From contig CAWIZO010000010.1 of the NCBI GenBank assembly GCA_963840665.1, forward strand, positions 372,001-436,000: a DNA stretch of 64,000 nt, written 5' to 3'. This DNA comes from DATFTE01 sp963840665. Its GTDB lineage: Bacteria; Acidobacteriota; Terriglobia; Terriglobales; Acidobacteriaceae. A program made the position numbers and the translations under genes. The notes under the pieces were generated by a model. It was given only the letters and a program-made list of their open reading frames with translations. It did no database searches and was not told where the DNA came from. Below are positions 50,942 to 60,526 of this stretch, one piece after another. Every line of letters starts with the position of its first letter. Position 1 is the stretch's first letter.

Positions 50942-52217
50942 ACTTCCACTGCACTTGCTCGACTCGTCCTACGACGTAGATCCAGGATACGGCACCGGTG
51001 AGGGCGATGGCGGTGACGATGGCGAAAGCCCAATAGAAGTGTCCGGTACGATCGAGGACGAATCCGGTGAGAGCGGGCGCGACGACCCCGGCGAGATTGC
51101 CGAAGAAGTTTTGGAAGCCGGTCCAGCGTCCAGCGGCTTCGGGCCCAGCGAGAGTCTGGGTGATGGCCCAGACATTCGAACTGCTCACGCCGAAGAAGCT
51201 GATCCCCACGAAGAGAAATGGCACGACAAAGTGCGGTCCGCTGAAAGCCGAGAGTCCGAGAAAGATTCCGGCGAGCGCGATGCCTCCGGCGGCGAAGGTT
51301 TTGCGAACGCGGGTCGGCGTGCCTCCGGCCATGATCCAGCGATCAGAGAGCCAGCCTGACAGAGTGGAGCAGCAGCCCGCCGAGAGATAGGCGATGCCAC
51401 CGATGCGGGCCATCTTGTCCATGGCGAAGTGGCGCTCGCGTACCAGGTAAAACGGTAGCCAGGTGATCAGGAAATAATTCAAATAATTTCCGCAAAAGAG
51501 TCCGAAGCAAGTTCCCCAGGCAGAGCGCAATCTTACGAACTCAAGAAGGCTGGGTGCGCCCGTTTTCAGTACAGGCACGGACTCTCGTGGGCCGGGCATG
51601 TATTTGATCCAGGGGATGAGCCAGAGCAGGCTGCCGAGTCCGAGCACGATGAAGAAAGGACGCCAGCCGAAACGCGCCATGAGGAGGCCGCCGGCGAGCA
51701 TGCCGAAGCCAGGGCCAGTGGCGAGTCCCGCGGCGACGACGGAGTTGGCGAGGCCGCGATGTTCTTCGGGAAAATGTAGTGCGATGATTTTTGAATATGA
51801 AGGAAAGGCGACGGACTCGCCTACGCCGACGATAAGGCGCAAGACAAATAGCGCGGCGAAAGCGTGGACCACACCGGTGACCGCGGTCGCGGTTGACCAG
51901 ACGAGGAAGCCTCCGGCGATCACCCAGTTGACGTTGATGCGGTCGACGAGCCATCCCGTGAAGGGTTGCAGGCAGGCGTAAGTCCAGAAAAACGCGGAGA
52001 ACAGAACGCCCAGCTGCTTGCCCGAGATTCCCAGCTCGTCTTTGAGCATGGGGCCAGCGATGGACAGGTTGCCGCGATCGACGTAATTGATGAAGACGGA
52101 GATGCCCAGCAGGACGAGGACGATGGAGAGAGTACGCGAGAGGGCCTGGCGCTGCGGCGACGTGGCGGTAGCCATGAAGGTCGGCGCGATTGTCTCGTCT
52201 ATGAAGAGTTTTTGCAA
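50925..52217 (-). CDS. MFS transporter, anion:cation symporter-like
   Basis: 430 residues, twelve predicted helices. NYVDRGNLSIAGPMLKDELGI at the N-terminus and GESVAFPSYSKIIALHFPEEHRG are characteristic of the ACS/phthalate-permease group, which imports sugar acids and other organic anions. The frame starts at 52217; an ATG at 52175 (MATATSPQRQ) is also possible, as neither has a clear ribosome site. Its last codons overlap the end of a repeat element. Confidence 0.85.
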   Translation of the reverse strand: MQKLFIDETIAPTFMATATSPQRQALSRTLSIVLVLLGISVFINYVDRGNLSIAGPMLKDELGISGKQLGVLFSAFFWTYACLQPFTGWLVDRINVNWVIAGGFLVWSTATAVTGVVHAFAALFVLRLIVGVGESVAFPSYSKIIALHFPEEHRGLANSVVAAGLATGPGFGMLAGGLLMARFGWRPFFIVLGLGSLLWLIPWIKYMPGPRESVPVLKTGAPSLLEFVRLRSAWGTCFGLFCGNYLNYFLITWLPFYLVRERHFAMDKMARIGGIAYLSAGCCSTLSGWLSDRWIMAGGTPTRVRKTFAAGGIALAGIFLGLSAFSGPHFVVPFLFVGISFFGVSSSNVWAITQTLAGPEAAGRWTGFQNFFGNLAGVVAPALTGFVLDRTGHFYWAFAIVTAIALTGAVSWIYVVGRVEQVQWKSVPSA

Positions 52218-52229
52218 CTGAGGAAAGTC

Positions 52230-52340
52230 AAAAGACTTTTACCGCAGAGGTCGCAGAGAAAGGCCGCGGAGGTCGGAAAGGAAGACCTGGCTTCGGGCGT
52301 TGGGCGTGAGAGAGAGTTTTCACCGCAGGCGCAGGGAAAA
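52230..52340. repeat. CGCAGAG-type degenerate repeats
   Basis: ACCGCAGAGGTCGCAGAG, GGCCGCGGAGGTCGG and, further on, TCACCGCAGGCGCAGGG. Related to runs near 31095 and 36525 and, in reverse, to the start of the TonB gene. Confidence 0.55.
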
Positions 52341-52433
52341 TCGCTAAAGCGGGCGCGAGTTGCACAGAGTTTGAAATGTTGCAGGGGGACTGATGGCCGC
52401 ATGACCCTCAATCCCCCCGCGAGGACGAGCGAA

Positions 52434-52940
52434 CTATTTCTTGTGGCTGGGATCGTCGTCGGGATTGACGTAGTTGAATTGCACTGGTGCGGTGCCGTGG
52501 ATTTGAACGATCACTTCATCGGCGGCCATCGCGTAGTGGTGCATGTCGGGATCGAGGTAGGCGAAGCTGCCGGCGGGAAATGTCAGCATGCTGCTCTCGT
52601 CAAAGCGGTCGCCCATGCCGACCTTGAATGTTCCCGAGATGACGGTGACATTCTCACGTTTGGGATGCCAGTGCGGCGCGATGCGATATCCGGCGGGCAT
52701 CTTGAGACGGACGGTGTAGTCTCCGCTGGAAGCCATGGGGTTGCCTTCCAGAACGGCCAGTTGAGCGCCCGGCGCGACGAAGGGCGGTGGTGGACCGAAG
52801 GGAACAGAATCGGGCGTGAAGGCGTTTTTCTCCGCTGAAGGTGGTGCCGCCGCAAGAACGAAGATGTTGGGTCGACCAATCGTCAGCAACACCGCGAGCA
52901 GCGTCAGAGTGAGCCACAGAGTTCTTCTCATTGAAATCAT
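52434..52940 (-). CDS. secreted cupin-domain protein
   Basis: 168 residues, signal peptide (to about residue 31). Cupin core with metal-binding motif 1 in HWHPKRENVTVISG and motif 2 in GSFAYLDPDMHHYA. Such small secreted cupins are common in Acidobacteriota; the substrate is unknown. AAGGAG precedes the ATG. It is divergent from the winged-helix/TPR regulator, with a 115-bp shared control region. Confidence 0.82.
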   Translation of the reverse strand: MISMRRTLWLTLTLLAVLLTIGRPNIFVLAAAPPSAEKNAFTPDSVPFGPPPPFVAPGAQLAVLEGNPMASSGDYTVRLKMPAGYRIAPHWHPKRENVTVISGTFKVGMGDRFDESSMLTFPAGSFAYLDPDMHHYAMAADEVIVQIHGTAPVQFNYVNPDDDPSHKK

Positions 52941-53055
52941 TCTCCTTGACGGCGTGATGCCATTTGTCGAACAACACTATCTCCAACTTTGCGGAATCCA
53001 GCAATCAGCAAGAAATCACCTTTGTGTATTTTTGGTGTATCTTCGTAGCCAATTG

Positions 53056-54888
53056 ATGTTCATGGGTTTATCGATGAAATCACTCTCGGCACGGAGTTCG
53101 AAATCGGGGGATGTTGAGCTCGACCTGGGTCGTTACGAACTACGTCGCTTTCAGCGTCGGGTGAAGCTTGAGAAGAAAGCTATGGAGCTTTTGATTTTCC
53201 TGGTATCGCGGCGGGAGCAACTCGTCTCGCGCCAGGAAATCGTGGGCAAGCTCTGGCAATCCGATCTCTTCATTGATACTGAGCGAAACATCAACAATCT
53301 GGTGCGGAAGATTCGAACGGCGTTGGGCGAAAACGCCGACAAACCACGCTTCCTTGAGACGGTGGTGGGCAAAGGCTACCGGTTCATTGGACAGATCCGT
53401 GTGATTAGTCCGCGCTTCCCGAAGCCTATTCAAGACACAGGCCGAGACCAAGCGACGGTCCCGGAGGGCGCCTGGGGGCCGGAACGCTCGTCCCTCGCGG
53501 TGATTCCCCTACGCCTGCTGGGAGAGCTCGCGGATGATCAGGGGGTATGCATTGGGTTTGCCGACGCAACCGTTTCGCGCCTGGCGAATCTCGAGGGAAT
53601 CGATGTTCTACCCATGTCGACAGTTTTTAGCGTGCCTACCCATGCGCGGCCAGGGGAAATTGCCGAACGGTTGGGTGTTCGGTTTGTGATGCACGGAGCG
53701 ATCCAGAGTTCCAAGGGAGAATCGCGATTGTCGGTGGAGTTGTTTGATGCTCATTCGCAGAGCAGTTACTTCGTCCGCAAATTTGTTCTCGACCTCAAGC
53801 GTCCGTTCGAGCACATCGATGAGATCGTGAAACAGACAGCGAGGGCCTTGAAGCGCTCGCCTCATGGGCCGGTGCTGCAGAGCCGCGTGAGGTACAGCCG
53901 GGATCCCTTGGCTTATGCGGAGTTCATCCAGGGCTACCGGCACAGCGAATCGGGCGATCCAGGGCTTTTGGAAGAAGCCGCGCGGTATCTGATGAACGCG
54001 GTGAATCGCGATCCCGCATTTGCGCTGGCCCATGCCGTCCTTTCCTTCGTGTGCGCGAAACAGCATTTCGAAGTCGATCCCCGGCACAGCTGGCTGGAGA
54101 AGGCGGAATTCCACTGCCAACGCGCGTTGGAACTGGATTCGGCGCTGCCGGAAGGACACGTAGCGAAAGCATACCTGCTGTGGGGACCGTCGAAGAACTT
54201 CCAGCATCTCGAAGCGGTTGCCGAGTTGAAGCGCGCCCTGACGCTGCAGAAGAATCTGCCGCATGCCTACAGCCGGTTGGGCACAATCCTGGCGCACGTC
54301 GGATTGCTCGATCATGCCCGCGCCATGTATGAGAGCGGGAGGCCGTTCGATCCGGCGAAAGCGATCAGCCACAGCATCACGCAGGTTTATGTGTGGGGCG
54401 GCGAATATGAACTCGCCCGGCAGCAGATAGAAAGATGGCGAGCGGAATATCCTGCGAATAAGTATGCAATCTATTTTGCGCCACAGCCCGCGATCTTGAC
54501 CGGAGAATGGGAAGAGGCCAAGAGGTTGCTTGACGAAGCAACGGCGCTGGTGCCGGATGAGCCCATGATCGTCACAACACAGGGGGTGATGCATGCGGCG
54601 ATGGGAGAAACCGAGAGGGCGCTCGATTGCATGAAGCGAGCATGCACCAATCCGAAATCGTTTGGCCACGCGCACCACACTTATTATCAGATCGCCTGCA
54701 TTCTTTCTCTATTAAACCGGATTGACGTTGCGTTTGAGTGGCTGGAACGCAGCGTGGATACTGGTTTCGCGTGTTGGCCCTTCTTCTTACGGGACCCGTG
54801 CCTGAAGAATCTGCGCCGGCATCCGCAGTTTGAATTGTTGGTGAGTTCTCTGCAGGCGAAATATCCCGATCATCTCGGGCTACTGTAA
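53056..54888 (+). CDS. winged-helix (CadC/OmpR-type) TPR regulator
   Basis: About 610 residues. The N-terminal trans_reg_C winged helix (VELDLGRYELRRFQRRVKLEKK, ERNINNLVRKIRTALGE, ETVVGKGYRFIG) binds DNA. A middle domain (SLAVIPLRLLGELADD) matches the nucleotide-cyclase-associated region of acidobacterial regulators, and TPR repeats fill 380-600. No transmembrane helix is obvious between them. Starts at 53056, 53062 or 53074 are all ATG, and none has a good ribosome site. The 80 upstream codons of the open frame overlap the cupin gene and are excluded. It may control the divergent cupin gene. Confidence 0.82.
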   Translation: MFMGLSMKSLSARSSKSGDVELDLGRYELRRFQRRVKLEKKAMELLIFLVSRREQLVSRQEIVGKLWQSDLFIDTERNINNLVRKIRTALGENADKPRFLETVVGKGYRFIGQIRVISPRFPKPIQDTGRDQATVPEGAWGPERSSLAVIPLRLLGELADDQGVCIGFADATVSRLANLEGIDVLPMSTVFSVPTHARPGEIAERLGVRFVMHGAIQSSKGESRLSVELFDAHSQSSYFVRKFVLDLKRPFEHIDEIVKQTARALKRSPHGPVLQSRVRYSRDPLAYAEFIQGYRHSESGDPGLLEEAARYLMNAVNRDPAFALAHAVLSFVCAKQHFEVDPRHSWLEKAEFHCQRALELDSALPEGHVAKAYLLWGPSKNFQHLEAVAELKRALTLQKNLPHAYSRLGTILAHVGLLDHARAMYESGRPFDPAKAISHSITQVYVWGGEYELARQQIERWRAEYPANKYAIYFAPQPAILTGEWEEAKRLLDEATALVPDEPMIVTTQGVMHAAMGETERALDCMKRACTNPKSFGHAHHTYYQIACILSLLNRIDVAFEWLERSVDTGFACWPFFLRDPCLKNLRRHPQFELLVSSLQAKYPDHLGLL

Positions 54889-54998
54889 CTAACACTCGTG
54901 AAATGTGAGCGCTTGCGGTTACCGGCAGGTTTGGCGTAGCCTGCGATTCTTGTTGGCCGGCGTGGGGCCGTCCATTTTTTTTCAGATTCTGGGAGAAC

Positions 54999-57164
54999 AT
55001 GATGAGAAATGCTTGCCGAAGTGTGTTGATCGTTGTTTGCGGCGTGACACTTTTTGCTGGGATGGCGATCGCTCAGAAACGAGCGATCACAGAAAAAGAT
55101 TTGTTTCAGTTCCAGTGGATCGGGAATCCGCAAATTTCTCCGGATGGTTCTCAGGTTGCATTTGTGCGGATCGTCGCCGGAGAGAAGCAGCAGTACGAGA
55201 CTTCGATTTGGACAGTGGCCACGGCTGGCGGCGAGCCGCGAAAGTTGACTTCGGGGAAACATGATTCGGGGCCACGATGGTCTCCGGACGGAAAGTATCT
55301 GGCATTTCAGCGGTCGGTAGAGAAAGACGGGAAGCCAGAGCCTCCGCAGATTTTTATTCTGGCGATGGCGGGCGGCGAGGCCTGGCAGTTGACGGAGATG
55401 CCGCAGGGAGCGGGCGGGCCGAAGTGGTCTCCCGATGGGAAGACGATTGCGTTCACCAGCGGGGCGAATCCGGACGACCTGGAGATGGCGGCATGCGAGA
55501 AAGAGAAAGATAAAAGCAAATGCGCGAAGCCCGAGCATGAACCTGACATTCATGTCGTGACGCGGGCGGTGTTTCGTTTGAATGGAGAAGGGTACCTGGA
55601 TTTCTCGCGACCCGGTCACATCTGGACGATTGCGTTTCCGTCGAACCCGCAGGATTTGCCGAAACCGAAGCAATTGACCAGCGGAAATTTTGATGAGGAC
55701 GATGTGTTGTGGTCTCCGGATGGAGCGAAGATTTACTTCACGTCCGATCGGAATTTGGAGCCGTACTACGAAGGCCCGTCGAACCTGGTGTATTCGATTC
55801 CGGCCGCCGGTGGAGAGACTTCTGAAGTCGCGAGGATTGATGGGGCGGCTTTCGAGATTGCGCTGAGCCCGGACGGACGCCGGATGACGTTCATGGGGCA
55901 GGACGCGAAGCCGGTGCAGTCCTATAAGAAGCAGGACTTGTGGGTGATGGACATCGGTGGCAAGCCGCGCAAGCTGACGGCGGATTATGACTGGGATATT
56001 GATGGCGGAATTCTGGGCGATCAGGAGCCTCCGCGAGGTGGAGGTGGAACGCGTCCTGTGTGGAGCGCGAACGGGAAGTCGATCATGCTGGTGGTGGCCA
56101 AGCAAGGGCGGGCGAATGTGGAACGGATTGATGTCGACAGCGGCAAGATCACGCCCGTGACCAGCGGGGATCAGGCAGTCGAAGCGTTCTCGTCGAATGG
56201 GACGCAGACGGTGGCGGAGATTTCGACTCCTGTCATGATCAATGACTTGTTTGTAGTGGGCGATGGGTCGCAGAAACGATTGACCGATGTGAATGCGAAG
56301 TTGTTCGGTGAATTGAATCTAACCATGCCGGAAGACCTCTCGTACACCAGCTTCGACGGCAAGAAGATTGAAGGCTGGGTGCAGAAGCCGCCCGATTTCG
56401 ATCCCAAGAAGAAGTATCCGTTGATCCTGAATATTCACGGCGGTCCGCATACGGCGTACGGCTACGTCTTTTTTCACGAGATGCAGTGGATGGCGGCGAA
56501 GGGGTATGTGGTGCTGTATCCGAACCCGCGGGGAAGTACGTCGTATGGCGAGGCATTTGGCAACATCATTCAGTATCACTATCCCGGAGATGACTTCAAA
56601 GATCTGATGGCTGGCGTGGATGAGTTGATCAAGCGCGGTTATGTCGACGACAGGCACATGGGTGTGACCGGAGGCAGCGGCGGCGGGTTGCTGACGAACT
56701 GGGTAGTGGGGCATACCGACAGGTTCGCGGCGGCGGTGTCGCAGCGCGATATCGCGAGTTGGGCGGCGTGGTGGTACGCGGCTGACTTCACTTTGTTTCA
56801 GGAGAACTGGTTCCGGAAGCCTCCGTTTGAAGATCCGGATGACTATCGCGACCGCTCGCCGATTACCTACATCGGCAAGGTGAAGACGCCGCTGATGCTG
56901 ATTCTGGGGGATGCGGATTTCCGTACGCCTCCGGATAGCGGCGGTGATGAGATGTTCCGAGCGCTGAAGTGGCGGAAGATTCCGACCGCCGAAGTGCGGT
57001 TTCCGGGTGAGTCGCACGAGTTGTCGCGCTCGGGGCAGCCGTGGCATCGGGTGGAGAGGCTGCACCACATCGTGAACTGGTTCGACATCTATCTGAAGGG
57101 GCAGAAGTCGAACGAGTATGACCTGGTGCCGCCTGTGGAGCCGGAGTGGGAGAAGAGTAAGTAG
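54999..57164 (+). CDS. secreted S9 family prolyl oligopeptidase-like peptidase
   Basis: 721 residues. Signal peptide ending AIAQ near residue 26, a PD40/WD40-like propeller with SPDGSQ, SPDGKY, SPDGKT, SPDGAK and SPDGRR repeats, and an alpha/beta-hydrolase catalytic domain. The triad is Ser560 (GGSGGG), Asp640 (GDADFRTP) and His673 (PGESHELS). Expected to cleave short peptides outside the cytoplasm. An intact paralogue of the broken gene at 11126-13350. GGGAG precedes the ATG at 54999. Confidence 0.93.
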   Translation: MMRNACRSVLIVVCGVTLFAGMAIAQKRAITEKDLFQFQWIGNPQISPDGSQVAFVRIVAGEKQQYETSIWTVATAGGEPRKLTSGKHDSGPRWSPDGKYLAFQRSVEKDGKPEPPQIFILAMAGGEAWQLTEMPQGAGGPKWSPDGKTIAFTSGANPDDLEMAACEKEKDKSKCAKPEHEPDIHVVTRAVFRLNGEGYLDFSRPGHIWTIAFPSNPQDLPKPKQLTSGNFDEDDVLWSPDGAKIYFTSDRNLEPYYEGPSNLVYSIPAAGGETSEVARIDGAAFEIALSPDGRRMTFMGQDAKPVQSYKKQDLWVMDIGGKPRKLTADYDWDIDGGILGDQEPPRGGGGTRPVWSANGKSIMLVVAKQGRANVERIDVDSGKITPVTSGDQAVEAFSSNGTQTVAEISTPVMINDLFVVGDGSQKRLTDVNAKLFGELNLTMPEDLSYTSFDGKKIEGWVQKPPDFDPKKKYPLILNIHGGPHTAYGYVFFHEMQWMAAKGYVVLYPNPRGSTSYGEAFGNIIQYHYPGDDFKDLMAGVDELIKRGYVDDRHMGVTGGSGGGLLTNWVVGHTDRFAAAVSQRDIASWAAWWYAADFTLFQENWFRKPPFEDPDDYRDRSPITYIGKVKTPLMLILGDADFRTPPDSGGDEMFRALKWRKIPTAEVRFPGESHELSRSGQPWHRVERLHHIVNWFDIYLKGQKSNEYDLVPPVEPEWEKSK

Positions 57165-57165
57165 T

Positions 57166-57305
57166 TGCGAGTACCGAGAAAGGCTCAGTACCCAGTACCC
57201 AGTACCCAGAGAGGCGGTCGCCGGTTGCGGGTCGTTGGTCGCCGGAGGCGTGTGCGCGGGGAAGGTTTTGTTTTGGCCAACGACCAACGACGAACGACCA
57301 ATGAC
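57166..57305. repeat. AGTACC and GGTCGTT heptamer repeats
   Basis: GAGTACC/CAGTACC units (57167-57208), then GGTTGCGGGTCGTTGGTCGC facing CCAACGACCAACGACGAAC in inverted order (57227-57305). It occupies the whole gap before the DUF885 gene. Confidence 0.75.
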
Positions 57306-57339
57306 CCAAAGGATAGTAATCTGGTACGCTGCTTAGGCT

Positions 57340-59091
57340 ATGCGACTTGCTCTGCGTGTGTTTCTTCTCTCCCTGCTTGTAGTCCCCGTTTTCGCTCAAA
57401 ACGACCAACCCATCGCCGACCGGTTGGCGGCGCAGAATGCGCTGTTCGAGGAGCAGTATCAGACCGATCTGCGGAATTTCCCTGAGCGGGCAACCGCGTA
57501 CGGCGACTATCGCTACAACGATAAGCTGGCCGACTACTCGCTTGCGGCCATCGCCGCGCGTCATAAGACGGACGAAGATTTCCTGGCGCGGCTCAAGGCG
57601 ATTTCCACCGATGGTTTCTCGGATCAGGATCTGCTCTCGCACGACCTACTGGTCCGAGTGCTGCAACAGCGAATTGCCGACTACGATCTCAAAGAGTACG
57701 AGATGCCGATCAATCAGCAGAGCGGCATCCATACCAATCTGGCCGACTTGCCACTGGCGGTGCCGTTCGACACGGTTAAACAATATGAAGATTACATCTC
57801 GCGACTGCATCAGATTCCGCGGGCCATGAGCCAAGTCACGGAAGTTCTGCGCGCAGGCATGAAAGACAAGCTAATGCCGGTGCGCTTCCTGCTGGAGAAG
57901 ATTCCCGGGCAGTGTCAGGGGATTATTGATTCCGATCCGTTTCTGACGCCGACCAAGAAATTTCCGGCAACCATTTCGGCAGAAGATCAGAAGCGTCTGA
58001 CACAACAGATGACGGACGCGATCAACACCGACGTCAATCCCGCCTACAAGACCTTCGCAGCGTTTGTGCGCGACGAATACGCGCCCCAAGGACGGACGAC
58101 GCTCGCCATCACCTCGTTGCCCGATGGCGAGAAGCGTTACGCGAACGACATTTATGCGCGTACCACAACGCATATGACCGCGGATGAAATTCATCAGCTG
58201 GGATTGCGTGAGATTGATCGCATTCAAGCGGAGATGACCGCGATCGCCAAGAAGGAAGGCTTCGCCGATCTGGAGTCGTTTCGCGCTTCGCTGAAGACCA
58301 ATCCGAAATACATTCCGAAGTCGGCGGATCAGATTCTCGATGATTTCCGGCGTTACATCGCGCAGATGGAGCCCAAGCTGCCGCAACTGTTCACGCTGCT
58401 GCCGAAATCTCCGGTGACAGTGGAAGCGATTCCGAGTTTTCAGGCGACTGCCGCAACCCATTATGTGACGGGCACGCCGGATGGCAAACGTCCTGGCCGC
58501 GTGGTAGTGGCTACATCTGACTTCGCCCATCGTTCGCTCATTGACGATGAGGCGGTTGCCTACCATGAGGGAATCCCGGGGCATCACATGCAGCAATCGG
58601 TGCAGCAGCAGTTGACCGGGTTGCCTAGATTCCGACTGCACGGCCTCGGGTTCAATGCCTACATCGAAGGCTGGGCGTTGTATGCCGAGCAACTCGGGAA
58701 GGAAGTCGGCTTCTATCAGGATCCGGTATCGGATTATGGGCGGCTGTCATCTGAGTTGTTCCGCGCCGTACGATTGGTGGTGGATACCGGAATTCATTCC
58801 AAGGGATGGAGCCGCGATCAGGTGGTGGAATTCTTCCGCAAGTCGGGTGCGGTGGATGAACCGACGCTGCAAGCCGAGACCGACCGCTATATTTCGTGGC
58901 CAGCGCAGGCGCTGAGTTACAAGCTGGGCCAATTGAAATTCCGCCAGTTGAGGGAAAAGGCGGAGAAAGAGTTGGGTCCGAAGTTTGATATCCGCAAGTT
59001 CCACGATGAAATGCTCGATGGCGGGACGCTGCCGCTGGATATGCTCGAAGCGCGGACCGATCAGTGGATTGCGGAGCAGAAGGGAAGGTAG
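57340..59091 (+). CDS. DUF885 family metallopeptidase-like protein
   Basis: 583 residues, signal peptide to about residue 19 (VVPVFAQ). Matches DUF885: PERATAYGDYRYNDKLADYS at the N-terminus, the zinc motif HEGIPGHHMQ (His409, Glu410, His415 or His416), and the third-ligand helix YIEGWALYAEQL about 45 residues later. The family is related to M32-like or dipeptidyl-peptidase-like enzymes; its function is uncertain. Periplasmic or outer-membrane location is likely. Confidence 0.9.
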   Translation: MRLALRVFLLSLLVVPVFAQNDQPIADRLAAQNALFEEQYQTDLRNFPERATAYGDYRYNDKLADYSLAAIAARHKTDEDFLARLKAISTDGFSDQDLLSHDLLVRVLQQRIADYDLKEYEMPINQQSGIHTNLADLPLAVPFDTVKQYEDYISRLHQIPRAMSQVTEVLRAGMKDKLMPVRFLLEKIPGQCQGIIDSDPFLTPTKKFPATISAEDQKRLTQQMTDAINTDVNPAYKTFAAFVRDEYAPQGRTTLAITSLPDGEKRYANDIYARTTTHMTADEIHQLGLREIDRIQAEMTAIAKKEGFADLESFRASLKTNPKYIPKSADQILDDFRRYIAQMEPKLPQLFTLLPKSPVTVEAIPSFQATAATHYVTGTPDGKRPGRVVVATSDFAHRSLIDDEAVAYHEGIPGHHMQQSVQQQLTGLPRFRLHGLGFNAYIEGWALYAEQLGKEVGFYQDPVSDYGRLSSELFRAVRLVVDTGIHSKGWSRDQVVEFFRKSGAVDEPTLQAETDRYISWPAQALSYKLGQLKFRQLREKAEKELGPKFDIRKFHDEMLDGGTLPLDMLEARTDQWIAEQKGR

Positions 59092-59121
59092 GTAGGCTGC
59101 TCGGCTTCGCGATCGCTCGCC

Positions 59122-59225
59122 ACGTACCGAGAAAAAGCAGATTCCTCGTCGCTTCGCTCCTCGGAATGACAAGTCTTCTGGCGGGGATCCGGCTCGGCGT
59201 CGCCATCGCTAGCGGCGAGGCGCCC
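59122..59225 (+). repeat. AGTACC core element and GCGGCGAGGC palindrome
   Basis: CGTACCGAGAAAAAGCAGATTCCTCGTCGCTTCG with CTCCTCGGAATGACAAG (59122-59172, single heptamer left), then GCTAGCGGCGAGGCGCC (59207-59224), a relative of the GGGCGCCCTCGCCC palindromes. Confidence 0.7.
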
Positions 59226-59239
59226 CGCCACACGAGCAG

Positions 59240-59731
59240 TTACTGATGGCCGATTTTGTCGATTTCTTTTTTGATCGCCAAGTTCTCGAGACTGGCGAGT
59301 GGCAGACTCAGGAACAAGTTGATGCGGCGCTCGAGCATGAAGAAAGCGTCGCGATAGGCGCGCTGGATCTCCTCAGCCGTGCCGACGACAGCGGCGGGGT
59401 CGGGGACTCCCCAGTGGGCGGTCATCGGTTGCCCGGGCCAGACGGGGCAGACCTCTTTGGCGGCGTTGTCGCAAACCGTAAATACGAACTGGAGTTCGGG
59501 TGCGCTGGGTTGCGAAAACTCCTCCCAGCTCTTGCTGCGTAAGCCGGTGGTGGAGATGCGCGCATTGGCGAGTTGGGTTAGAGCTTCGGCGCGAACTTTA
59601 CCCGAGGGATGGCTTCCGGCGCTGTATGCCGTGAAGGTGGGGCGTCCGCGGTGATTCATGATGGCTTCGGCCATGATGGAGCGGGCGGAGTTTCCGGTGC
59701 AGAGGAAGAGAACGTTGTAGAGAGTGGGCAT
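59240..59731 (-). CDS. arsC: arsenate reductase, low-molecular-weight phosphatase type
   Basis: 163 residues. P-loop LCTGNSARS with the nucleophile Cys11, and redox cysteines Cys87 (FTVCDNA) and Cys95 (EVCPVWPG), as in thioredoxin-coupled ArsC. The WDVPDP-type Asp is in HWGVPDPAAV. It reduces arsenate to arsenite in the cytoplasm. Last gene of the arsR-arsM-aquaporin-arsC operon; the aquaporin stop is 11 nt upstream. A GAGGTGA ribosome site precedes the ATG. Confidence 0.93.
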   Translation of the reverse strand: MPTLYNVLFLCTGNSARSIMAEAIMNHRGRPTFTAYSAGSHPSGKVRAEALTQLANARISTTGLRSKSWEEFSQPSAPELQFVFTVCDNAAKEVCPVWPGQPMTAHWGVPDPAAVVGTAEEIQRAYRDAFFMLERRINLFLSLPLASLENLAIKKEIDKIGHQ

Positions 59732-59742
59732 CTTGTTTCACC

Positions 59743-60405
59743 TCATCTGATCACTTCACGGGCAGGCAACAGCCAACGAAAAGTCAACGTTGCAGCCAAG
59801 GCTCCAGCAAGCTGGGCGGCGATAAAGCCGGGAGCGTCGATCGGTCTAATTCCAGCAAACGTGTCGCTGGCGGCGCGAGCTAACGTTACCGCAGGATTTG
59901 CAAACGACGTGGAGGCGGTGAACCAGTAAGCGGCGGTGATGTAGGCTCCGACAGCATAGGGGACGGCGGTGGGGCGGGAGCGCGAGCAGCCCCAGATGAC
60001 CGCGAGCAGGCCGAAGGTGGCGACGAATTCACTCCACAATTGCGCGGGACCGCTGCGGGCGTGATGCGAAGCAAAAAAAAGAGGCAGTCCAAACATCAGG
60101 TGGGCTGAGGCCACTCCAGCAAATGCGCCAAGGATTTGCGCAGCAAGATAGCCGGGGACTTCGCGCCAGGAGATTCCTCCGGCGAGCGCCTCACTGATCG
60201 TGACCGCCGGATTCAAGTGGGCGCCGGAGACGGGTCCGAAGGCCAGAATGAGAGCGACGAGAGCCGCGCCGGTAGAGAGGGTGTTAGCAAGGAGAGCGAT
60301 GGCAACGTTGCCCCCAGAAAGGCGTTCGCCCATGATGCCCGAGCCGACGACCGCCATCAGCAGGAAGGCGGTGCCCATGGCTTCGGCGGCGAGGCGGCGC
60401 GTCAA
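59743..60405 (-). CDS. aqpS: aquaporin/AqpS-type MIP channel in arsenic operon
   Basis: 220 residues, six helices. Two NPA boxes are intact (Asn65 in SGAHLNPAVT and Asn170 in FANPAVT). Of the family, channels encoded in ars operons conduct As(III) and replace ArsB, as described in rhizobia; that role is inferred from position here. GTAFLLMAVVGSGIMGERL and WFTASTSFANPAVT resemble the AqpS group. No ArsB or Acr3 is encoded nearby. Symbol given on context. Confidence 0.82.
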   Translation of the reverse strand: MTRRLAAEAMGTAFLLMAVVGSGIMGERLSGGNVAIALLANTLSTGAALVALILAFGPVSGAHLNPAVTISEALAGGISWREVPGYLAAQILGAFAGVASAHLMFGLPLFFASHHARSGPAQLWSEFVATFGLLAVIWGCSRSRPTAVPYAVGAYITAAYWFTASTSFANPAVTLARAASDTFAGIRPIDAPGFIAAQLAGALAATLTFRWLLPAREVIR

Positions 60406-60479
60406 GATATTGGCTCCTGCGTGTTTAGTCCCTGAAGGACTCGGTCACCATTGGTTTTTATTTCCTGGCGCTTCCACCT

Positions 60480-60525
60480 GCCGTCGCTACACGACCAGGC
60501 GGGCGAGGGCGCCCGCCCCACATTG
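60480..60525. repeat. GGGCGCCC palindrome between arsM and aquaporin
   Basis: CAGGCGGGCGAGGGCGCCCGCC followed by CCACATTG, the same family as 36404-36423. Confidence 0.55.
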
Positions 60526-60526
60526 C

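Noticed and set aside
52816..53055. 80-codon N-terminal extension of the winged-helix regulator
   Set aside because: It overlaps the divergent cupin gene antisense and contains no domain.
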